Shown: positions 17,044 through 27,803, counted from the first letter of the stretch. The stretch is 64,000 bases of DNA from Neobacillus niacini (GCF_030817595.1 NZ_JAUSZN010000001.1:4056001-4120000), one strand, 5' to 3'. Made by a program: numbers and translations. Notes: generated by a model from the letters alone, not told the origin.

Positions 17044-20000
17044 ATGAGGAGAAAGTTGAAAAGATTTATTGCATTATTTCTTGCAGCTATTTTGATCATT
17101 CCGTCAAGCTGGATTACACAGGCTGCGGCGGCAACCAACAATGATATTCCAGTTCTTCTGTACCATCGAGTTGTCGAAAATTCTACTAATCAATGGACGG
17201 ATACCAGCCTTGAAAAGTTTGAACGGACTATGCAGTATCTTAATGACAACGGTTACAATACCTTATCAGCAGAACAATATGTGAACATCATGGAAGGAAA
17301 AGAAACGGCTCCTGAAAAACCGATTCTACTAACTTTTGATGATGCTACACCTGACTTCATTACCAACGCTCTTCCCGTATTGAAACGGTATAACATGAAC
17401 TCTGTTCTGTTTGTTGTCAGTGACTGGATTGGCAAAGGGTACAGTATGTCAGAAGAACAATTGAAAAGCCTCACGAATGAACCTAATGTCAGTCTCCAGA
17501 ATCATTCTAAAACTCACGAACAAAACTCTGTTTGGAACTCTAATATAACTAAGGAACAAGCCACGGTAGAAATTGAAGCAGCAAACGCATACTTAAAGTC
17601 TATTACCGGTAAAAATCCAGTCCTTATGGCTTACCCATATGGTGCATATAATGTAAGTGCAGAAGAAGCAAATCAAGAGAATGGCATTAAATATGCATTT
17701 AAGGTTGGATACCCTAACGCTGGGAACTATGCTATGGGCCGTCATTATGTAATGATGGATACGACTGTAGAACAAATTGCTTCCTGGATCGGCGGTCCAG
17801 CACCAGCACCAGTAGACCAGCCAGGAATTGAAACTGTCTATCATGAAAAATTTGAAAATGGTTTAGGCATTGTCGTTCAAGCTGGAAATGCACAAGTAAC
17901 CCACGTTTCTGGTAAGGTTTTTGCAGGCAATGACGATGGAAAAGCCATCTCTGTTAGCGGCAGGACGAACAACTGGGACGGCGTCGATATCCCATTCAAC
18001 AATGTCGGTATGGAAAACGGCAAAACTTATACGATTACAGTTACTGGTTTTGTTGACGAAAATGCAACTGTTCATGCAGGCGCACAAGCTTTACTGCAGA
18101 ACGTAGACAGCTATAACGGTTTGTATGTTGCCGCAGATTATGCAGCGGGACAGACTTTTACTTTAACGGGTCAGTATACCGTGGATACTAGTAAAGATAG
18201 AGCACTACGTATCCAATCAAATGATGCTGGGAAATCTGTTCCGTTTTACATTGGAAACATCTTGATTACAACTGAAAAAACGACTGCACCTCAAACCGAT
18301 AGAGTAGTATTTCACGAAACATTTGAAGCTGGTCTTGGTGTGGCTACACAAGCGGGAAGTGCAAAATTGACCCCTGTTTCTGAGCTCGTTTTTGAAGGCA
18401 ATAGTGATGGAAAAGCGATTTCTGTTAATGGAAGGGCAAACAACTGGGACGGAGTTGATATCCCGTTCAGCAGTGTCAGCATGCAAAACGGCAAAGCCTA
18501 TACCATTACAGTTACTGGTTTTGTTGATAGCAGTGTGAGTGTTCCGGAAGGTGCACAAGCTTTGCTTCAGAATGTAGACAGCTATAACGGCTTGTATGCA
18601 GCCGCAGATGTTAAGGCAGGTCAAACATTTACTCTAACGGGTCAATATACCGTTGATACGAGCAAAGATAGAGCACTACGAATTCAATCAAATGATGCAG
18701 GGAAAACCGTTCCCTTCTATATCGGAGATATTCTTATTACCGAGAAGGCAGTTGCTGGTGGCAACGGTGACGATGGAAGACCACCTGCTGATCCATTTAC
18801 AACAATTGATTTTGAAGACCAAAATATGGGTGGTTTCGAGGGAAGAGCTGGTACCGAAACACTGACAGTGACCAATGAAGCCAATCATACTGATGGCGGT
18901 TCCTATGCTTTGAAGGTTGAAGGCAGATCACAAGCTTGGCATGGACCAGCATTACACGTAGAGAAATATGTTGACAAGGATTCGGAGTATAAAATTTCTG
19001 CCTGGGTGAAGCTGATTTCACCAGCAACTTCACAGCTTCAGCTTTCTACACAGGTCGGCAATGGTGGAACTGCTAGTTACAATAATCTTCAAGGAAAAAC
19101 AATCAACACTGAAGATGGCTGGGTTAAACTCGAGGGAACGTACCGTTATAGCAGTGTAGGTGATGAGTTTTTAACCATTTATGTAGAAAGCTCGAATAAT
19201 AGCACAGCCTCCTTTTATATCGATGATATTACTTTTGAATCGACTGGTTCGGGTCCGATTGAAGTTGAGGACTTGACACCTATAAAAGATGTTTATCAAG
19301 ACGATTTCTTAATTGGAAACGCTGTCTCATCTTCTGATCTTGAAGGCAATAGACTTAAGCTTCTCAACATGCATCACAATGTCGTCACAGCAGAGAATGC
19401 AATGAAGCCAGATCAAGCGTATAATGCGGAAAAACAATTTGACTTTACTGATGAAAATGCGCTTGTCGACAAGGTTTTGGCTCAGGGATTGCAGCTGCAT
19501 GGTCACGTGCTTGTATGGCATCAACAGACGCCAGAATGGTTATTTACAACTGAAAACGGTGCCCCTTTGAGCCGTGAGGCAGCACTAGCAAATTTAAGGG
19601 CCCATGTTAAAACAGTCGTAGAAAATTACGGTAACAAGGTAATTTCATGGGACGTGGTAAACGAAGCAATCATCGATAACCCGCCGAACCCAACGGATTG
19701 GAAGGCATCACTTCGTCAATCTGGCTGGTACAAATCGATTGGACCAGACTTCGTAGAACAATCATTCCTTGCTGCAAAAGAGGTACTGAATGAAAAAGGC
19801 TTGAATATCAAGCTATATTACAATGATTACAATGATGATAATCAGAGCAAAGCCGAAGCCATTTATCAGATGGTGAAAGATATCAATGAAAAGTATGCTA
19901 AAGAGCATGATGGGGATCTTCTCATTGACGGAATTGGCATGCAAGCGCACTACAATAAAAACACTAATCCTGAAAATGTTAAACTCTCCCTAGAGAAGTT

Positions 20001-21468
20001 TATTACATTGGGGGTAGAAGTCAGTGTGACTGAACTTGACATTACCGCTGGAACCAATAACGTACTTACTGAGCAGGAAGCAACGGCACAGGGTTATTTA
20101 TACGCACAATTGTTCAAGATTTACAAAGAACACGCAGAGCATATCTCACGTGTAACTTTCTGGGGACTAAATGATGCAACGAGCTGGAGATCTGCACAGA
20201 GTCCATTGTTGTTTGATAAAGATTTGCAAGCAAAACCAGCTTACTATGCTGTTATCGATCCAGACAAATTTACTGCAGAAAATCAACCTGAGGTAAGAGA
20301 GGTTAATCAAGGAAGTGCTGTTTCCGGCACACCAGTGATTGATGGAACTGTAGATGGTGTTTGGAGCAATGCAACGGAACTGCCGATTAATCGTTTCCAA
20401 ATGGCTTGGCAGGGAGCAAACGGGGTATCCAAGGTCCTCTGGGATAATGAAAACCTGTATGTTTTAATTCAAGTAAGTGACTCACAGCTCGACAAATCGG
20501 GTCCAAATCCATGGGAACAGGATTCCATTGAAGTCTTTGTCGATGAGAATAATGCAAAGACATCTTCCTTCGAAGATGGTGATGGGCAATATCGAGTAAA
20601 CTTTGACAATGAAACATCCTTTAACCCTGTCAAAGTTGGAGAAGGTTTCGAATCTGCAACCAAAGCATCAGGTAATGGCTATACCGTTGAAGTAAAGATT
20701 CCGTTCAAAACCATTACACCAGAAAACAATACGAAAATCGGTTTTGATGTTCAGATTAATGACGGTAAAGATGGTGCTCGTCAAAGTGCTGCAACATGGA
20801 ACGATTTAACTGGTCTGGGATATCAGGACACTTCTGTGTTCGGCGTCCTGACACTTATGAAGACTGACACCACTGCACCTGTTACAACCGACAACGCACC
20901 AGAAGATTGGGTTAATAAAGATGTTACGATTACTTTCAATGCAAATGATAATGATACTGGTGTAGCAGCAACCTATTATAGTATTGATAATGAGGTCGTA
21001 CAAAACGGGAATTCAGTTACTATTTCTGAAGAGGGTGTTCACACTCTAACATACTGGAGTGTAGACAAAGCTGGAAATGTCGAGCAGGTTCATACAAAAA
21101 CAATTAAACTAGATAAGACCGGACCAATCTTAGATATTAAGCTCGACAAAACAACATTATCACCAGTTAATCATAAAATGGTGCCAATAACGGCTGCTAT
21201 TAATGCTTCTGATGCCGATTCAGGAATTCATTCAGTAGTGTTAACATCAATTACTAGCAATGAAGCCATCCAACCTGATGATATTCAGAATGCCAATTAT
21301 AATAAACCTATTTCTGGTACGACTGATTCCTTTAAACTTCGTGCTGAAAGATTAGGAAACGGTAATGGCCGTGTTTACACCATTACTTATACGGCCACAG
21401 ATAAAGCTGGTAATGTGACAACAAAAAGTGTTGAAGTTTCCGTTCCACGCGACCAATCAAAAAAATAA
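17044..21468 (+). CDS. Secreted multidomain deacetylase/endo-1,4-beta-xylanase
   Basis: About 1474 residues. A signal peptide ([20 protein letters not shown], cleavage near AAAA at 28-32) precedes a NodB-type polysaccharide deacetylase domain (40-245) with TFDD at 97-100 and NHSKTHE near 152. Two nearly identical carbohydrate-binding modules follow (about 263-415 and 420-570), then a third CBM22-like module (580-735), a GH10 xylanase (742-1075), a CBM9-like module (1085-1275) and a C-terminal Ig-like repeat region. GH10 catalytic residues are E874 (WDVVNEAI) and E997 (VTELDI). It would deacetylate and cleave xylan outside the cell. The start at 17044 is preferred (GGGGG upstream, signal peptide begins there); a GTG at 16996 is in frame, and a strong GAGAGGAGG at 16972-16980 remains unexplained. 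Confidence 0.93.
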   Translation: MRRKLKRFIALFLAAILIIPSSWITQAAAATNNDIPVLLYHRVVENSTNQWTDTSLEKFERTMQYLNDNGYNTLSAEQYVNIMEGKETAPEKPILLTFDDATPDFITNALPVLKRYNMNSVLFVVSDWIGKGYSMSEEQLKSLTNEPNVSLQNHSKTHEQNSVWNSNITKEQATVEIEAANAYLKSITGKNPVLMAYPYGAYNVSAEEANQENGIKYAFKVGYPNAGNYAMGRHYVMMDTTVEQIASWIGGPAPAPVDQPGIETVYHEKFENGLGIVVQAGNAQVTHVSGKVFAGNDDGKAISVSGRTNNWDGVDIPFNNVGMENGKTYTITVTGFVDENATVHAGAQALLQNVDSYNGLYVAADYAAGQTFTLTGQYTVDTSKDRALRIQSNDAGKSVPFYIGNILITTEKTTAPQTDRVVFHETFEAGLGVATQAGSAKLTPVSELVFEGNSDGKAISVNGRANNWDGVDIPFSSVSMQNGKAYTITVTGFVDSSVSVPEGAQALLQNVDSYNGLYAAADVKAGQTFTLTGQYTVDTSKDRALRIQSNDAGKTVPFYIGDILITEKAVAGGNGDDGRPPADPFTTIDFEDQNMGGFEGRAGTETLTVTNEANHTDGGSYALKVEGRSQAWHGPALHVEKYVDKDSEYKISAWVKLISPATSQLQLSTQVGNGGTASYNNLQGKTINTEDGWVKLEGTYRYSSVGDEFLTIYVESSNNSTASFYIDDITFESTGSGPIEVEDLTPIKDVYQDDFLIGNAVSSSDLEGNRLKLLNMHHNVVTAENAMKPDQAYNAEKQFDFTDENALVDKVLAQGLQLHGHVLVWHQQTPEWLFTTENGAPLSREAALANLRAHVKTVVENYGNKVISWDVVNEAIIDNPPNPTDWKASLRQSGWYKSIGPDFVEQSFLAAKEVLNEKGLNIKLYYNDYNDDNQSKAEAIYQMVKDINEKYAKEHDGDLLIDGIGMQAHYNKNTNPENVKLSLEKFITLGVEVSVTELDITAGTNNVLTEQEATAQGYLYAQLFKIYKEHAEHISRVTFWGLNDATSWRSAQSPLLFDKDLQAKPAYYAVIDPDKFTAENQPEVREVNQGSAVSGTPVIDGTVDGVWSNATELPINRFQMAWQGANGVSKVLWDNENLYVLIQVSDSQLDKSGPNPWEQDSIEVFVDENNAKTSSFEDGDGQYRVNFDNETSFNPVKVGEGFESATKASGNGYTVEVKIPFKTITPENNTKIGFDVQINDGKDGARQSAATWNDLTGLGYQDTSVFGVLTLMKTDTTAPVTTDNAPEDWVNKDVTITFNANDNDTGVAATYYSIDNEVVQNGNSVTISEEGVHTLTYWSVDKAGNVEQVHTKTIKLDKTGPILDIKLDKTTLSPVNHKMVPITAAINASDADSGIHSVVLTSITSNEAIQPDDIQNANYNKPISGTTDSFKLRAERLGNGNGRVYTITYTATDKAGNVTTKSVEVSVPRDQSKK

Positions 21469-21488
21469 ATTGTCCGTTACGAAAAAAT

Positions 21489-21520
21489 ACCCTGAATATT
21501 TTCATTCAGGGTGTTTTATT
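21489..21520 (+). terminator. Rho-independent terminator of the xylanase gene
   Basis: ACCCTGAAT pairs with ATTCAGGGT around a 6-base loop, followed by GTTTTATT, 20 bases after the stop. Confidence 0.85.
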
Positions 21521-21565
21521 GTTAGATAGCAAGCAGAGTGCGCTCAAAACAAAAACCTTTTCCAA

Positions 21566-21886
21566 TCAACCACAACATTTCTTTAACTTTTTACCACTGC
21601 CGCATGGGCAAGGATCATTTCTTCCTACTTTTGTTACTTTGATTTGGGGAGCATTCCTAGATGACTTTATTGTTTTTTTCCACTCTTGCACATAATGATG
21701 ACTTGGCTTTTGCATTTCAATGATTTTTTGCTTAAGCACCATAGACTCTTGTGTCATTTCCAGCTTATTGTATAGCTCCTCAAGTCGATCCATTACATCA
21801 AGTTCATCTTCCAGACCTTCTAACTCAAGAGCTTGTTTTAAGATTTGAATCGCTCTTTTTTCATCCTTGTTCGGACAATATATCAT
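21566..21886 (-). CDS. SEC-C motif protein (short, possibly truncated)
   Basis: About 106 residues. The C-terminus [20 protein letters not shown] is a perfect SEC-C zinc-binding motif, as in the tail of SecA. The upstream part is helical ([22 protein letters not shown]). Neither the ATG at 21886 nor the GTG at 21898 has a clear ribosome binding site. The protein resembles only the tail of longer SEC-C proteins, so it may be a remnant. Confidence 0.6.
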   Translation of the reverse strand: MIYCPNKDEKRAIQILKQALELEGLEDELDVMDRLEELYNKLEMTQESMVLKQKIIEMQKPSHHYVQEWKKTIKSSRNAPQIKVTKVGRNDPCPCGSGKKLKKCCG

Positions 21887-21970
21887 GATTATAGACACTT
21901 TATTAAAAGTTAAAAAATCATATACTTCGATTAAACCTATTTATCAACAAAATTCTTAGATATTATTTAT

Positions 21971-22135
21971 TAATTAGTCGTTTGATTTGAACCGCCTTTA
22001 AAATATTAAATTCTACATCAATTGCTATAATTCTACTTGTTTGCAAACGAAATTCACTAATTAAACGTTTAATTTAATCAAGCAAAGTCCAGCTTTGAGG
22101 CTGTTCCCGGCTAATTTCCCATGCAATAATTGTCG
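21971..22135 (+). repeat. Dispersed palindrome/TTGTCG element, locus C
   Basis: A good unit has its palindrome at 22058-22075 (TAATTAAACGTTTAATTT) and TTGTCG at 22130, 63.5 bases from the centre, followed by AGGAAA as at the other loci. A degenerate palindrome lies at 21971-21988 (TAATTAGTCGTTTGATTT), 87 bases upstream. This is the main content of the 370-base gap between the divergent SEC-C and 131-residue protein genes. Confidence 0.65.
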
Positions 22136-22272
22136 AGGAAATAAATACTTTTTTTAAAAGACAAACGACCATTCTCCTGCAGCTATCCGACGTAATTAAT
22201 TAGCCGAATCATTTAGATAGTTTATTAAAAATGTTAAAATAACCGTGATAATAAAATAATGAGGTCTTCGCT

Positions 22273-22668
22273 ATGGGTAAGAAAAAGAAAAGCAAAAGTA
22301 AAAAGAAACAATTTTGGGGATTACCTAAAGAAGTCCGAATGGTGCAAGCAAAGTCTTGGCTTGAAAAGTATGATGGTGAGCATATCATAAAAGCATATTC
22401 CAAATTCTTTGCCCTTAACCTAAAAAATGCCTTGAAAGAATTGGAATTAGTCGGGGCTCAAATTAGTACCCAAGAAAGGGAATATACAAAAGAACTAATC
22501 AAAAAAAGAAAACAGGAAAAAGAACGAAAGAAAGAAAAACGCAGAATTGCTAAGGAACAATATGAATTTGAAGATTACGATGATACTTTTGCATTTATTG
22601 CAGGATATACAGCTGGCAGTGTACCTTTTGGGATGACTTATGAGGAAATGGAAGAAGATATTATATAA
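22273..22668 (+). CDS. Conserved-looking basic hypothetical protein
   Basis: 131 residues. A lysine-rich start (MGKKKKSKSKKKQF) leads into a folded-looking middle (VRMVQAKSWLEKYDGEHIIKAY), a highly charged helix (LIKKRKQEKERKKEKRRIAK), and a C-terminal FAFIAGYTAGSVPFGMTYEE. GAGG lies 8 bases before the ATG. No family was recognised; the basic tail suggests nucleic-acid contact, which is inference. Confidence 0.65.
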   Translation: MGKKKKSKSKKKQFWGLPKEVRMVQAKSWLEKYDGEHIIKAYSKFFALNLKNALKELELVGAQISTQEREYTKELIKKRKQEKERKKEKRRIAKEQYEFEDYDDTFAFIAGYTAGSVPFGMTYEEMEEDII

Positions 22669-22672
22669 ATTT

Positions 22673-22760
22673 TATAAGTGACCGTTCTTTCTTCTTTTGG
22701 CTATTTTCCGTCACTCATCGACCCTATAAGTGACCGCTCTTCCTTCTTTTTGCTATTCTC
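22673..22760. repeat. Tandem repeat, two units of 52 bp
   Basis: TATAAGTGACCG begins at 22673 and again at 22725; TCTTTCTTCTTTTGGCTATT and its slightly changed copy follow each. It lies between the convergent 131-residue protein gene and cysK. Confidence 0.7.
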
Positions 22761-22780
22761 GTGCTAAACGCTAACAATCA

Positions 22781-22813
22781 AAAAAGGCAACACCCACCAA
22801 GGGAGTTACCTTC
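22781..22813 (-). terminator. Probable terminator of cysK
   Basis: GGTAACTCCC and GGGTGTTGCC on the minus strand form an imperfect stem in an A/T-rich setting, 40 bases past the cysK stop. Confidence 0.5.
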
Positions 22814-22852
22814 TTCTCTTGAAGTTTGAATCCATGAATGAGTTGTAAAAAA

Positions 22853-23776
22853 TCAAGCTAGAAATAAGTCTGAGGACAGATAACGTTCTCCCGTGTCTGG
22901 AGCTAAGCAAAGCACTCTAGCTGATGATGGCAGATTCTTTGCTATCTCGACTGCAAAATACGCGGAAGAGGCCCCCGATGCACCTACAAAGATTCCTTCT
23001 TCTGCAGCAAGTCGGCGTGCCGTTACTTGGGCGTCTTCATCCTTAATGAGCAATATTTCATCATAAATAGTACGGTTTAAAATCTTAGGAATAAAACCAG
23101 GTCCAGTTCCTGGGATTTTGTGCGGACCAGGCTCACCACCTGATAACACAGGGGATCCAAACGGTTCTACTACATAAATTTTTAAGTTTGGAATATGCTT
23201 TTTCAGTTCTTCCCCTACACCTGTGACGGTTCCTCCTGTTCCTGCTGTCAACACAAGGGCATCCAAACTCCCTTCAAAGGCTTCTAAAATTTCAACTGCT
23301 GTTGTTTCACGATGTGCATCTGCATTTGCAGTATTTTCAAATTGCATGGGAATAAAGACATCAGAAATTGATTCAGCCAATCTGTTTGCTTCATCTATAG
23401 CCCCTTGCATTCGTAAACTTGCTGGAGTTAGATGAACCTCCGCTCCATATGCTTTTAAAATCTTCACACGTTCAAGTGTCGCGTTATCAGGCATCGTTAT
23501 AATACACCGGTACCCTTTTACAGCACATACCATAGCAATTCCAATCCCAGTATTACCAGAAGTCGGCTCGATAACGGTACTCTTTCCTGGAATTAATTTA
23601 CCCTCTTTTTCTGCACGTTCAATCATATTGATAGAAGCACGGTCTTTGACACTTCCTCCTGGGTTAAACGATTCTAGTTTTATGTACACTTCCCCTCCTG
23701 TTGGGTCAGGTAATTTATTCAGTTTTACAATCGGAGTTTTTCCAATTAATTCAAGAATTGAGCGATAAAGTTTCAT
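22853..23776 (-). CDS. cysK: Cysteine synthase (O-acetylserine sulfhydrylase)
   Basis: A 307-residue PLP enzyme making L-cysteine from O-acetylserine and sulfide. PLP lysine K44 lies in GGSVKDRASIN, the substrate loop is TSGNTG (72-77), and the phosphate loop is GTGGTVTG. The C-terminal region has GGEPGPHKIPGTGPGFIP, conserved in CysK. The sequence is less like the housekeeping CysK of B. subtilis than expected, so it may be a second paralogue. The ATG has AAAGGTGGAAGG upstream. A strong hairpin with a following T-rich stretch lies in the leader, see the entry at 23811. Confidence 0.9.
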   Translation of the reverse strand: MKLYRSILELIGKTPIVKLNKLPDPTGGEVYIKLESFNPGGSVKDRASINMIERAEKEGKLIPGKSTVIEPTSGNTGIGIAMVCAVKGYRCIITMPDNATLERVKILKAYGAEVHLTPASLRMQGAIDEANRLAESISDVFIPMQFENTANADAHRETTAVEILEAFEGSLDALVLTAGTGGTVTGVGEELKKHIPNLKIYVVEPFGSPVLSGGEPGPHKIPGTGPGFIPKILNRTIYDEILLIKDEDAQVTARRLAAEEGIFVGASGASSAYFAVEIAKNLPSSARVLCLAPDTGERYLSSDLFLA

Positions 23777-23810
23777 TGCCCTTCCACCTTTCGATATTCT
23801 TTCAAAAATA

Positions 23811-23840
23811 ATCCCCCATAATAAATTCAGAATGGGGGAT
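23811..23840 (-). promoter_or_regulatory. Terminator-like hairpin in the cysK leader (possible attenuator)
   Basis: On the minus strand ATCCCCCAT pairs perfectly with ATGGGGGAT around a 12-base loop and is followed by TATTTTTG. It ends 35 bases upstream of the cysK start codon, and no gene lies upstream on this strand, so it would act in the cysK leader. No T-box or S-box was recognised. The rest of the 340-base gap shows only AT-rich sequence. Confidence 0.45.
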
Positions 23841-24118
23841 AATGTTTATCCATTTTAATTTCACTAATATCTTACCATTTTCAAGTGATAATAATAAGTT
23901 TTCCTCCCTGATAACTTTTACTTTTTAAAGGTTAACTTTTTTATTAGTAAGAGTTTTCCCTATAATATATTTTAAACAAGCCACCAAACCTATTTCCGGG
24001 CAGACTTCAATTTAGACAAAAAAATCGAATTACATTTTTTACAAAAAATTCAAGATAGAAAAAGCAGCTAAAATCTAGTAAGATATCTACATGTGACATT
24101 AGATAAGGGGTTAAAAAA

Positions 24119-25672
24119 ATGAGCGTATTAAACGTACAAAATTTAAGCCACGGTTTCGGTGATCGTGCGATTTTTAATAATGTGTCTTTTCGACTTTTAA
24201 AAGGCGAACACGTTGGACTAGTTGGAGCAAATGGTGAGGGTAAGTCTACTTTCATGAATATTGTTACCGGGAAACTGCAACCCGACGAGGGGAAAGTAGA
24301 GTGGTCACGAAAGGTTCGTGTTGGATATTTAGACCAGCATGCTGTTCTTCAAAAAGGTACGACGATGCGTGAAGCTTTAAGTACTGCATTTCAATATCTA
24401 TTCGATGCTGAAGCAGAGATCAATGAACTTTATGCAAAAATGGGTGACGAAGGTGCTGATATCGATGCACTGCTTGCTGAAGTTGGGGAGCTGCAAGAAA
24501 CGTTAGATAGTAATGATTTCTATCAAATTAATTCAAAAGTGGAGGAAGTTGCTCGTGGTCTAGGATTAGACGATGTTGGACTCGACCGAGATGTAGATGA
24601 TCTTAGCGGCGGGCAACGTACGAAGGTTTTACTAGCTAAGCTTTTGCTTGAAAAGCCTGAAATCCTATTACTTGATGAGCCTACAAACTATTTGGATGAA
24701 CAGCATATCGAATGGTTGAAGCGCTACCTGCAGGAATATGAGAATGCATTTATCTTGATTTCACATGATATTCCATTCTTGAACAATGTTGTTAATTTGA
24801 TCTACCACATGGAAAACCAAGAGTTGAATCGCTATGTTGGTGACTATGATAACTTCCTTAATATTTATGAAATGAAGAAGCAGCAGCTAGAGTCTGCTTA
24901 CAAACGTCAACAACAAGAAATTGCGAATTTGAAGGATTTCGTTGCTCGTAACAAGGCAAGTGTGGCAACACGTAATATGGCGATGTCTCGTCAAAAGAAG
25001 CTCGACAAAATGGAAATTATTGAATTAGGGAAAGAGAAGCCGAAACCTGAGTTTAACTTTAAGGAAGCTCGTTCATCTAGTCGTTGGATTTTCGAGACTG
25101 AAGATCTTGTTATAGGTTACAATGAACCACTTTCTCGCCCTCTGAATTTAAAAATGGAACGCGGTCAAAAAATTGCATTCGTGGGTGCAAATGGTATTGG
25201 TAAGTCTACTCTTTTAAAAAGTATTCTTGGGTTGATTAATCCCATTTCAGGTAAAGTGGAACGTGGTGAGTATCAATACGTCGGTTACTTTGAGCAGGAA
25301 GTTAAACAGTCTAACTACAACACTTGTATTGAAGAGATTTGGAGCACGTTCCCAAGTATGAATCAAGCTGAAGTCCGAGCTGCTCTTGCAAAATGCGGGT
25401 TAACGACGAAACATATTGAGAGTAAAGTCGAAGTCCTTTCTGGCGGCGAAAAAGCCAAAGTTCGGTTGTGTAAAATTATTAACACTGAAACGAACTTATT
25501 AATTCTCGACGAACCTACCAATCACTTGGATGTTGACGCAAAAGAAGAATTGAAGCGTGCTTTAAAGGCATATCGCGGAAGTATCTTGATGGTATCACAC
25601 GAACCTGATTTCTATCGTGAAATTGCGACTGATATTTGGAATTGTGAGGATTGGACTACGAAAGTGTTTTAA
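24119..25672 (+). CDS. yfmM: ABC-F family ATPase, YfmM-like
   Basis: A 517-residue cytoplasmic protein with two ATP-binding cassettes and no membrane segments. The first cassette has GANGEGKST (36-44) and LSGGQRTKVLLAK; the second has GANGIGKST and LSGGEKAKVRL. Both have Walker B LLLDEPTN or LILDEPTN, and between them lies the charged helical linker typical of ABC-F proteins. These bind the ribosomal E site and act as translation factors or antibiotic-resistance factors. The close fit in length and in the N-terminal motif to B. subtilis YfmM is from memory. AAGGGG lies 8 bases before the ATG. Confidence 0.88.
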   Translation: MSVLNVQNLSHGFGDRAIFNNVSFRLLKGEHVGLVGANGEGKSTFMNIVTGKLQPDEGKVEWSRKVRVGYLDQHAVLQKGTTMREALSTAFQYLFDAEAEINELYAKMGDEGADIDALLAEVGELQETLDSNDFYQINSKVEEVARGLGLDDVGLDRDVDDLSGGQRTKVLLAKLLLEKPEILLLDEPTNYLDEQHIEWLKRYLQEYENAFILISHDIPFLNNVVNLIYHMENQELNRYVGDYDNFLNIYEMKKQQLESAYKRQQQEIANLKDFVARNKASVATRNMAMSRQKKLDKMEIIELGKEKPKPEFNFKEARSSSRWIFETEDLVIGYNEPLSRPLNLKMERGQKIAFVGANGIGKSTLLKSILGLINPISGKVERGEYQYVGYFEQEVKQSNYNTCIEEIWSTFPSMNQAEVRAALAKCGLTTKHIESKVEVLSGGEKAKVRLCKIINTETNLLILDEPTNHLDVDAKEELKRALKAYRGSILMVSHEPDFYREIATDIWNCEDWTTKVF

Positions 25673-25681
25673 ATAAAGATT

Positions 25682-25725
25682 AAGGGGTACCCAATGAATC
25701 AAAATTCACTTGGGTACCCCTTTTT
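25682..25725 (+). terminator. Rho-independent terminator of yfmM
   Basis: AAGGGGTACCCAA pairs with TTGGGTACCCCTT around a short loop region, followed by Ts. Confidence 0.92.
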
Positions 25726-25776
25726 ATTAACCATCCAAAATTTTATAAAAAATATACTTTTAGATTTCTTAAAAAA

Positions 25777-25811
25777 GCTCATCCAAACTAAAGTTAGAAT
25801 GAGTGTTTTCC
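25777..25811 (-). terminator. Terminator of the sigma/anti-sigma operon
   Basis: On the minus strand CTCATTCTAAC and GTTTGGATGAG form a stem with one wobble pair and one mismatch, followed by CTTTTTT. It is 85 bases past the stop. Confidence 0.6.
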
Positions 25812-25894
25812 AAGTTGGAGGCTATTGTTTGAAAAGATTCATTGCACTAAAAAATCTGCTAAATAAGCAACTCTTTCCATTTTTCTTGTTTTTA

Positions 25895-27280
25895 TTATTG
25901 ACGAATATCAATCCACCAACGATCTTCCGCATTCATGTTTTCAGTGTCACCAAATCCACTGTAATGGAAAATATCAAGGAAGATTGAATCCAGTTTATCA
26001 TCATCTACAAAATATCCTAGGTTAACCTCCATCGTTTGTCCAGGTTGGATACTGCCAATATTGTAAAAGCCTTTTCCGTCTCCGTGAGGTTCTAGATAAT
26101 CAACTTCGCCCGTCATAATACTATCTTCGGCGATTCCATCTTTTCCAGCATAGTTCCATGCATTCTTTTCAAAGTTAAGCACTTGTAAGGACGGATGCAT
26201 ATAGATTTCTTCTGTTGCCTGTTTACCATTATTTTTCACTGTGGTTGTCAAGTAGACAAATTTCAGATTAACTAATTGCGACTCTACTAATTTGTCAACA
26301 GAATCTTTACCATTTCCTACTTTATATACATCCCGTTTGTACGGTAAAAATTTATTGGTTTGATCTAAAGCCTTATTCTCGCTTAGTATTTCTAGTCCCA
26401 ATTGATTAAAGTTCCCTTGTTTAAAATCTTTGATTGAATCAAAAACTTCAACTTTTTCTATCTCATATTCAAGTTTACTTTCGGTTCCATTCATTTCTAT
26501 GGTTACAGGAACCGTTTGACCTACCTTAAATAGTTGTTTGCTGTCTTTTTTCAAAGGAATAACGCGAGATTCTGTTGGTTCCTTCGCTTTACTAAAAAGG
26601 GCTGGATCATAATCCGCTGCGTATGTTGCCTTTTCCTCCGTTGTTGGTTCAAGTGAAATGCCCTCTATGACTTTCATCATTTGTTCATCACTTACATCAG
26701 TTCCAACATAACTTTCTAACATCATCCCCTCTTCTTCGAATAAGAGAAAGACCTGTCTATCAAACATTACATTTTTGTTTCCAGTATCTTTATTAACAAT
26801 CACTGCTTTCCTACCATTGATCTCCTTTTCTTCGTAATCGTTTGCATACAAAGTTTGAAAATCAGAATTTTCCCCTAATCTCCATAGAATGAATGAAAGC
26901 CCACCATTTGCATAGTTATCTTTAAAGGAATATTTCATAGCCAACCTATCGTTTGCTTCCATATTTTCTGGTAAATAGCCGACTTTCATCTTATACCAAC
27001 TGTCTCTCTTTTTGAAAATCTTATTTGCCACTGAAATATTCACTTCATAATTTTGTTTTTGTACAATCATATCATAGGCTTTTACTGCACCTAAGGCGGT
27101 CGTCGGTATGCCAATCAATAAGCAGGCAGCGGCGATTAAAATACGATTCCTTTTACGCTTGACCTGCTGTTTTCTTGAATCAGAGTCCAATGAAAAGTTC
27201 GATATAATCGTATTAAGCTTATCAGTCGGAACATGAATCATGTCAATGTCTTCCTTAAACGATGGAATTTTGTCTGTCAT
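25895..27280 (-). CDS. Membrane-anchored anti-sigma-type regulator
   Basis: 461 residues. A cytoplasmic N-terminus of about 45 residues ending in basic KQQVKRKRNR precedes one TM segment (ILIAAACLLIGIPTTALGA). A large extracytoplasmic part follows. Its first half (VGYLPENMEANDRLAMKYSF to EGISLEPTT) resembles DUF4367-like sensor domains; the second half has beta-rich segments with no family recognised. The gene overlaps the end of the ECF sigma gene by about 26 bases, the usual arrangement for a cognate anti-sigma factor. The ATG at 27280 has GGGGG 9 bases upstream. The signal sensed is unknown. Confidence 0.78.
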   Translation of the reverse strand: MTDKIPSFKEDIDMIHVPTDKLNTIISNFSLDSDSRKQQVKRKRNRILIAAACLLIGIPTTALGAVKAYDMIVQKQNYEVNISVANKIFKKRDSWYKMKVGYLPENMEANDRLAMKYSFKDNYANGGLSFILWRLGENSDFQTLYANDYEEKEINGRKAVIVNKDTGNKNVMFDRQVFLLFEEEGMMLESYVGTDVSDEQMMKVIEGISLEPTTEEKATYAADYDPALFSKAKEPTESRVIPLKKDSKQLFKVGQTVPVTIEMNGTESKLEYEIEKVEVFDSIKDFKQGNFNQLGLEILSENKALDQTNKFLPYKRDVYKVGNGKDSVDKLVESQLVNLKFVYLTTTVKNNGKQATEEIYMHPSLQVLNFEKNAWNYAGKDGIAEDSIMTGEVDYLEPHGDGKGFYNIGSIQPGQTMEVNLGYFVDDDKLDSIFLDIFHYSGFGDTENMNAEDRWWIDIRQ

Positions 27281-27803
27281 CACTGTAAACCCCCTTCATT
27301 TTCTCCTTAAGTTTGTCTAACCCGCGCCGGATATTCGTTTTCACCGTTCCCTCTGGACATTTAAGCATCGAGGCGATCTGTTTAACCGTATAATCTTGAT
27401 AATACCTTAACAGTAATACCGTTTTATATTTTTCCTCAATTTCTTCCATTGCTTTAAGAAGGTCAATTTGTACATCAGAATTGAAAGATGAGGTATCACT
27501 AGCGTTTTCCAGCACTTCTTGATTGATTGGAACTACTCTCTTTTTCTTTCTTAACGAATCAATCGCTGAATTAATCAAAATACGCGTCATCCATGTGGAG
27601 AAATATTCGTCATTTTTTAGTTTTGACAGCGATTCAAAAGTTTTATAAATCGTTTCTTGAAACACTTCTAATGCATCATCTTCATTCCGCATATACACAA
27701 ATGCCATCTTGTACAATTTTTCCTTCTCAATATGTATTAATGCCTGAAATGCATTTATATCCCCTTTTTTAGCTTTGGATATTAAGTTCAACCTAGATTC
27801 CAT
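27255..27803 (-). CDS. ECF-type RNA polymerase sigma factor
   Basis: 182 residues with region 2 (ALIHIEKEKLYKMAFVYMRNEDDALEVFQETIYKTF, including DALEVFQE) and region 4 (LRYYQDYTVKQIASMLKCPEGTVKTNIRRGLDKLK, a sigma4 helix-turn-helix). The start at 27803 has AAGGAGG 8 bases upstream. Its partner membrane protein overlaps downstream, so it is presumably released by an envelope signal. The target promoters are not evident; no typical ECF promoter was found upstream. Confidence 0.9.
   Translation of the reverse strand: MESRLNLISKAKKGDINAFQALIHIEKEKLYKMAFVYMRNEDDALEVFQETIYKTFESLSKLKNDEYFSTWMTRILINSAIDSLRKKKRVVPINQEVLENASDTSSFNSDVQIDLLKAMEEIEEKYKTVLLLRYYQDYTVKQIASMLKCPEGTVKTNIRRGLDKLKEKMKGVYSDDRQNSIV

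Noticed and set aside
24119..25672. ABC-F gene as an acquired antibiotic resistance gene
   Set aside because: Similarity to YfmM, a normal chromosomal gene of bacilli, and no mobile-element context.
25694..25987. 97-codon plus-strand frame after yfmM
   Set aside because: Begins inside the yfmM terminator and runs antisense into the anti-sigma-type gene.
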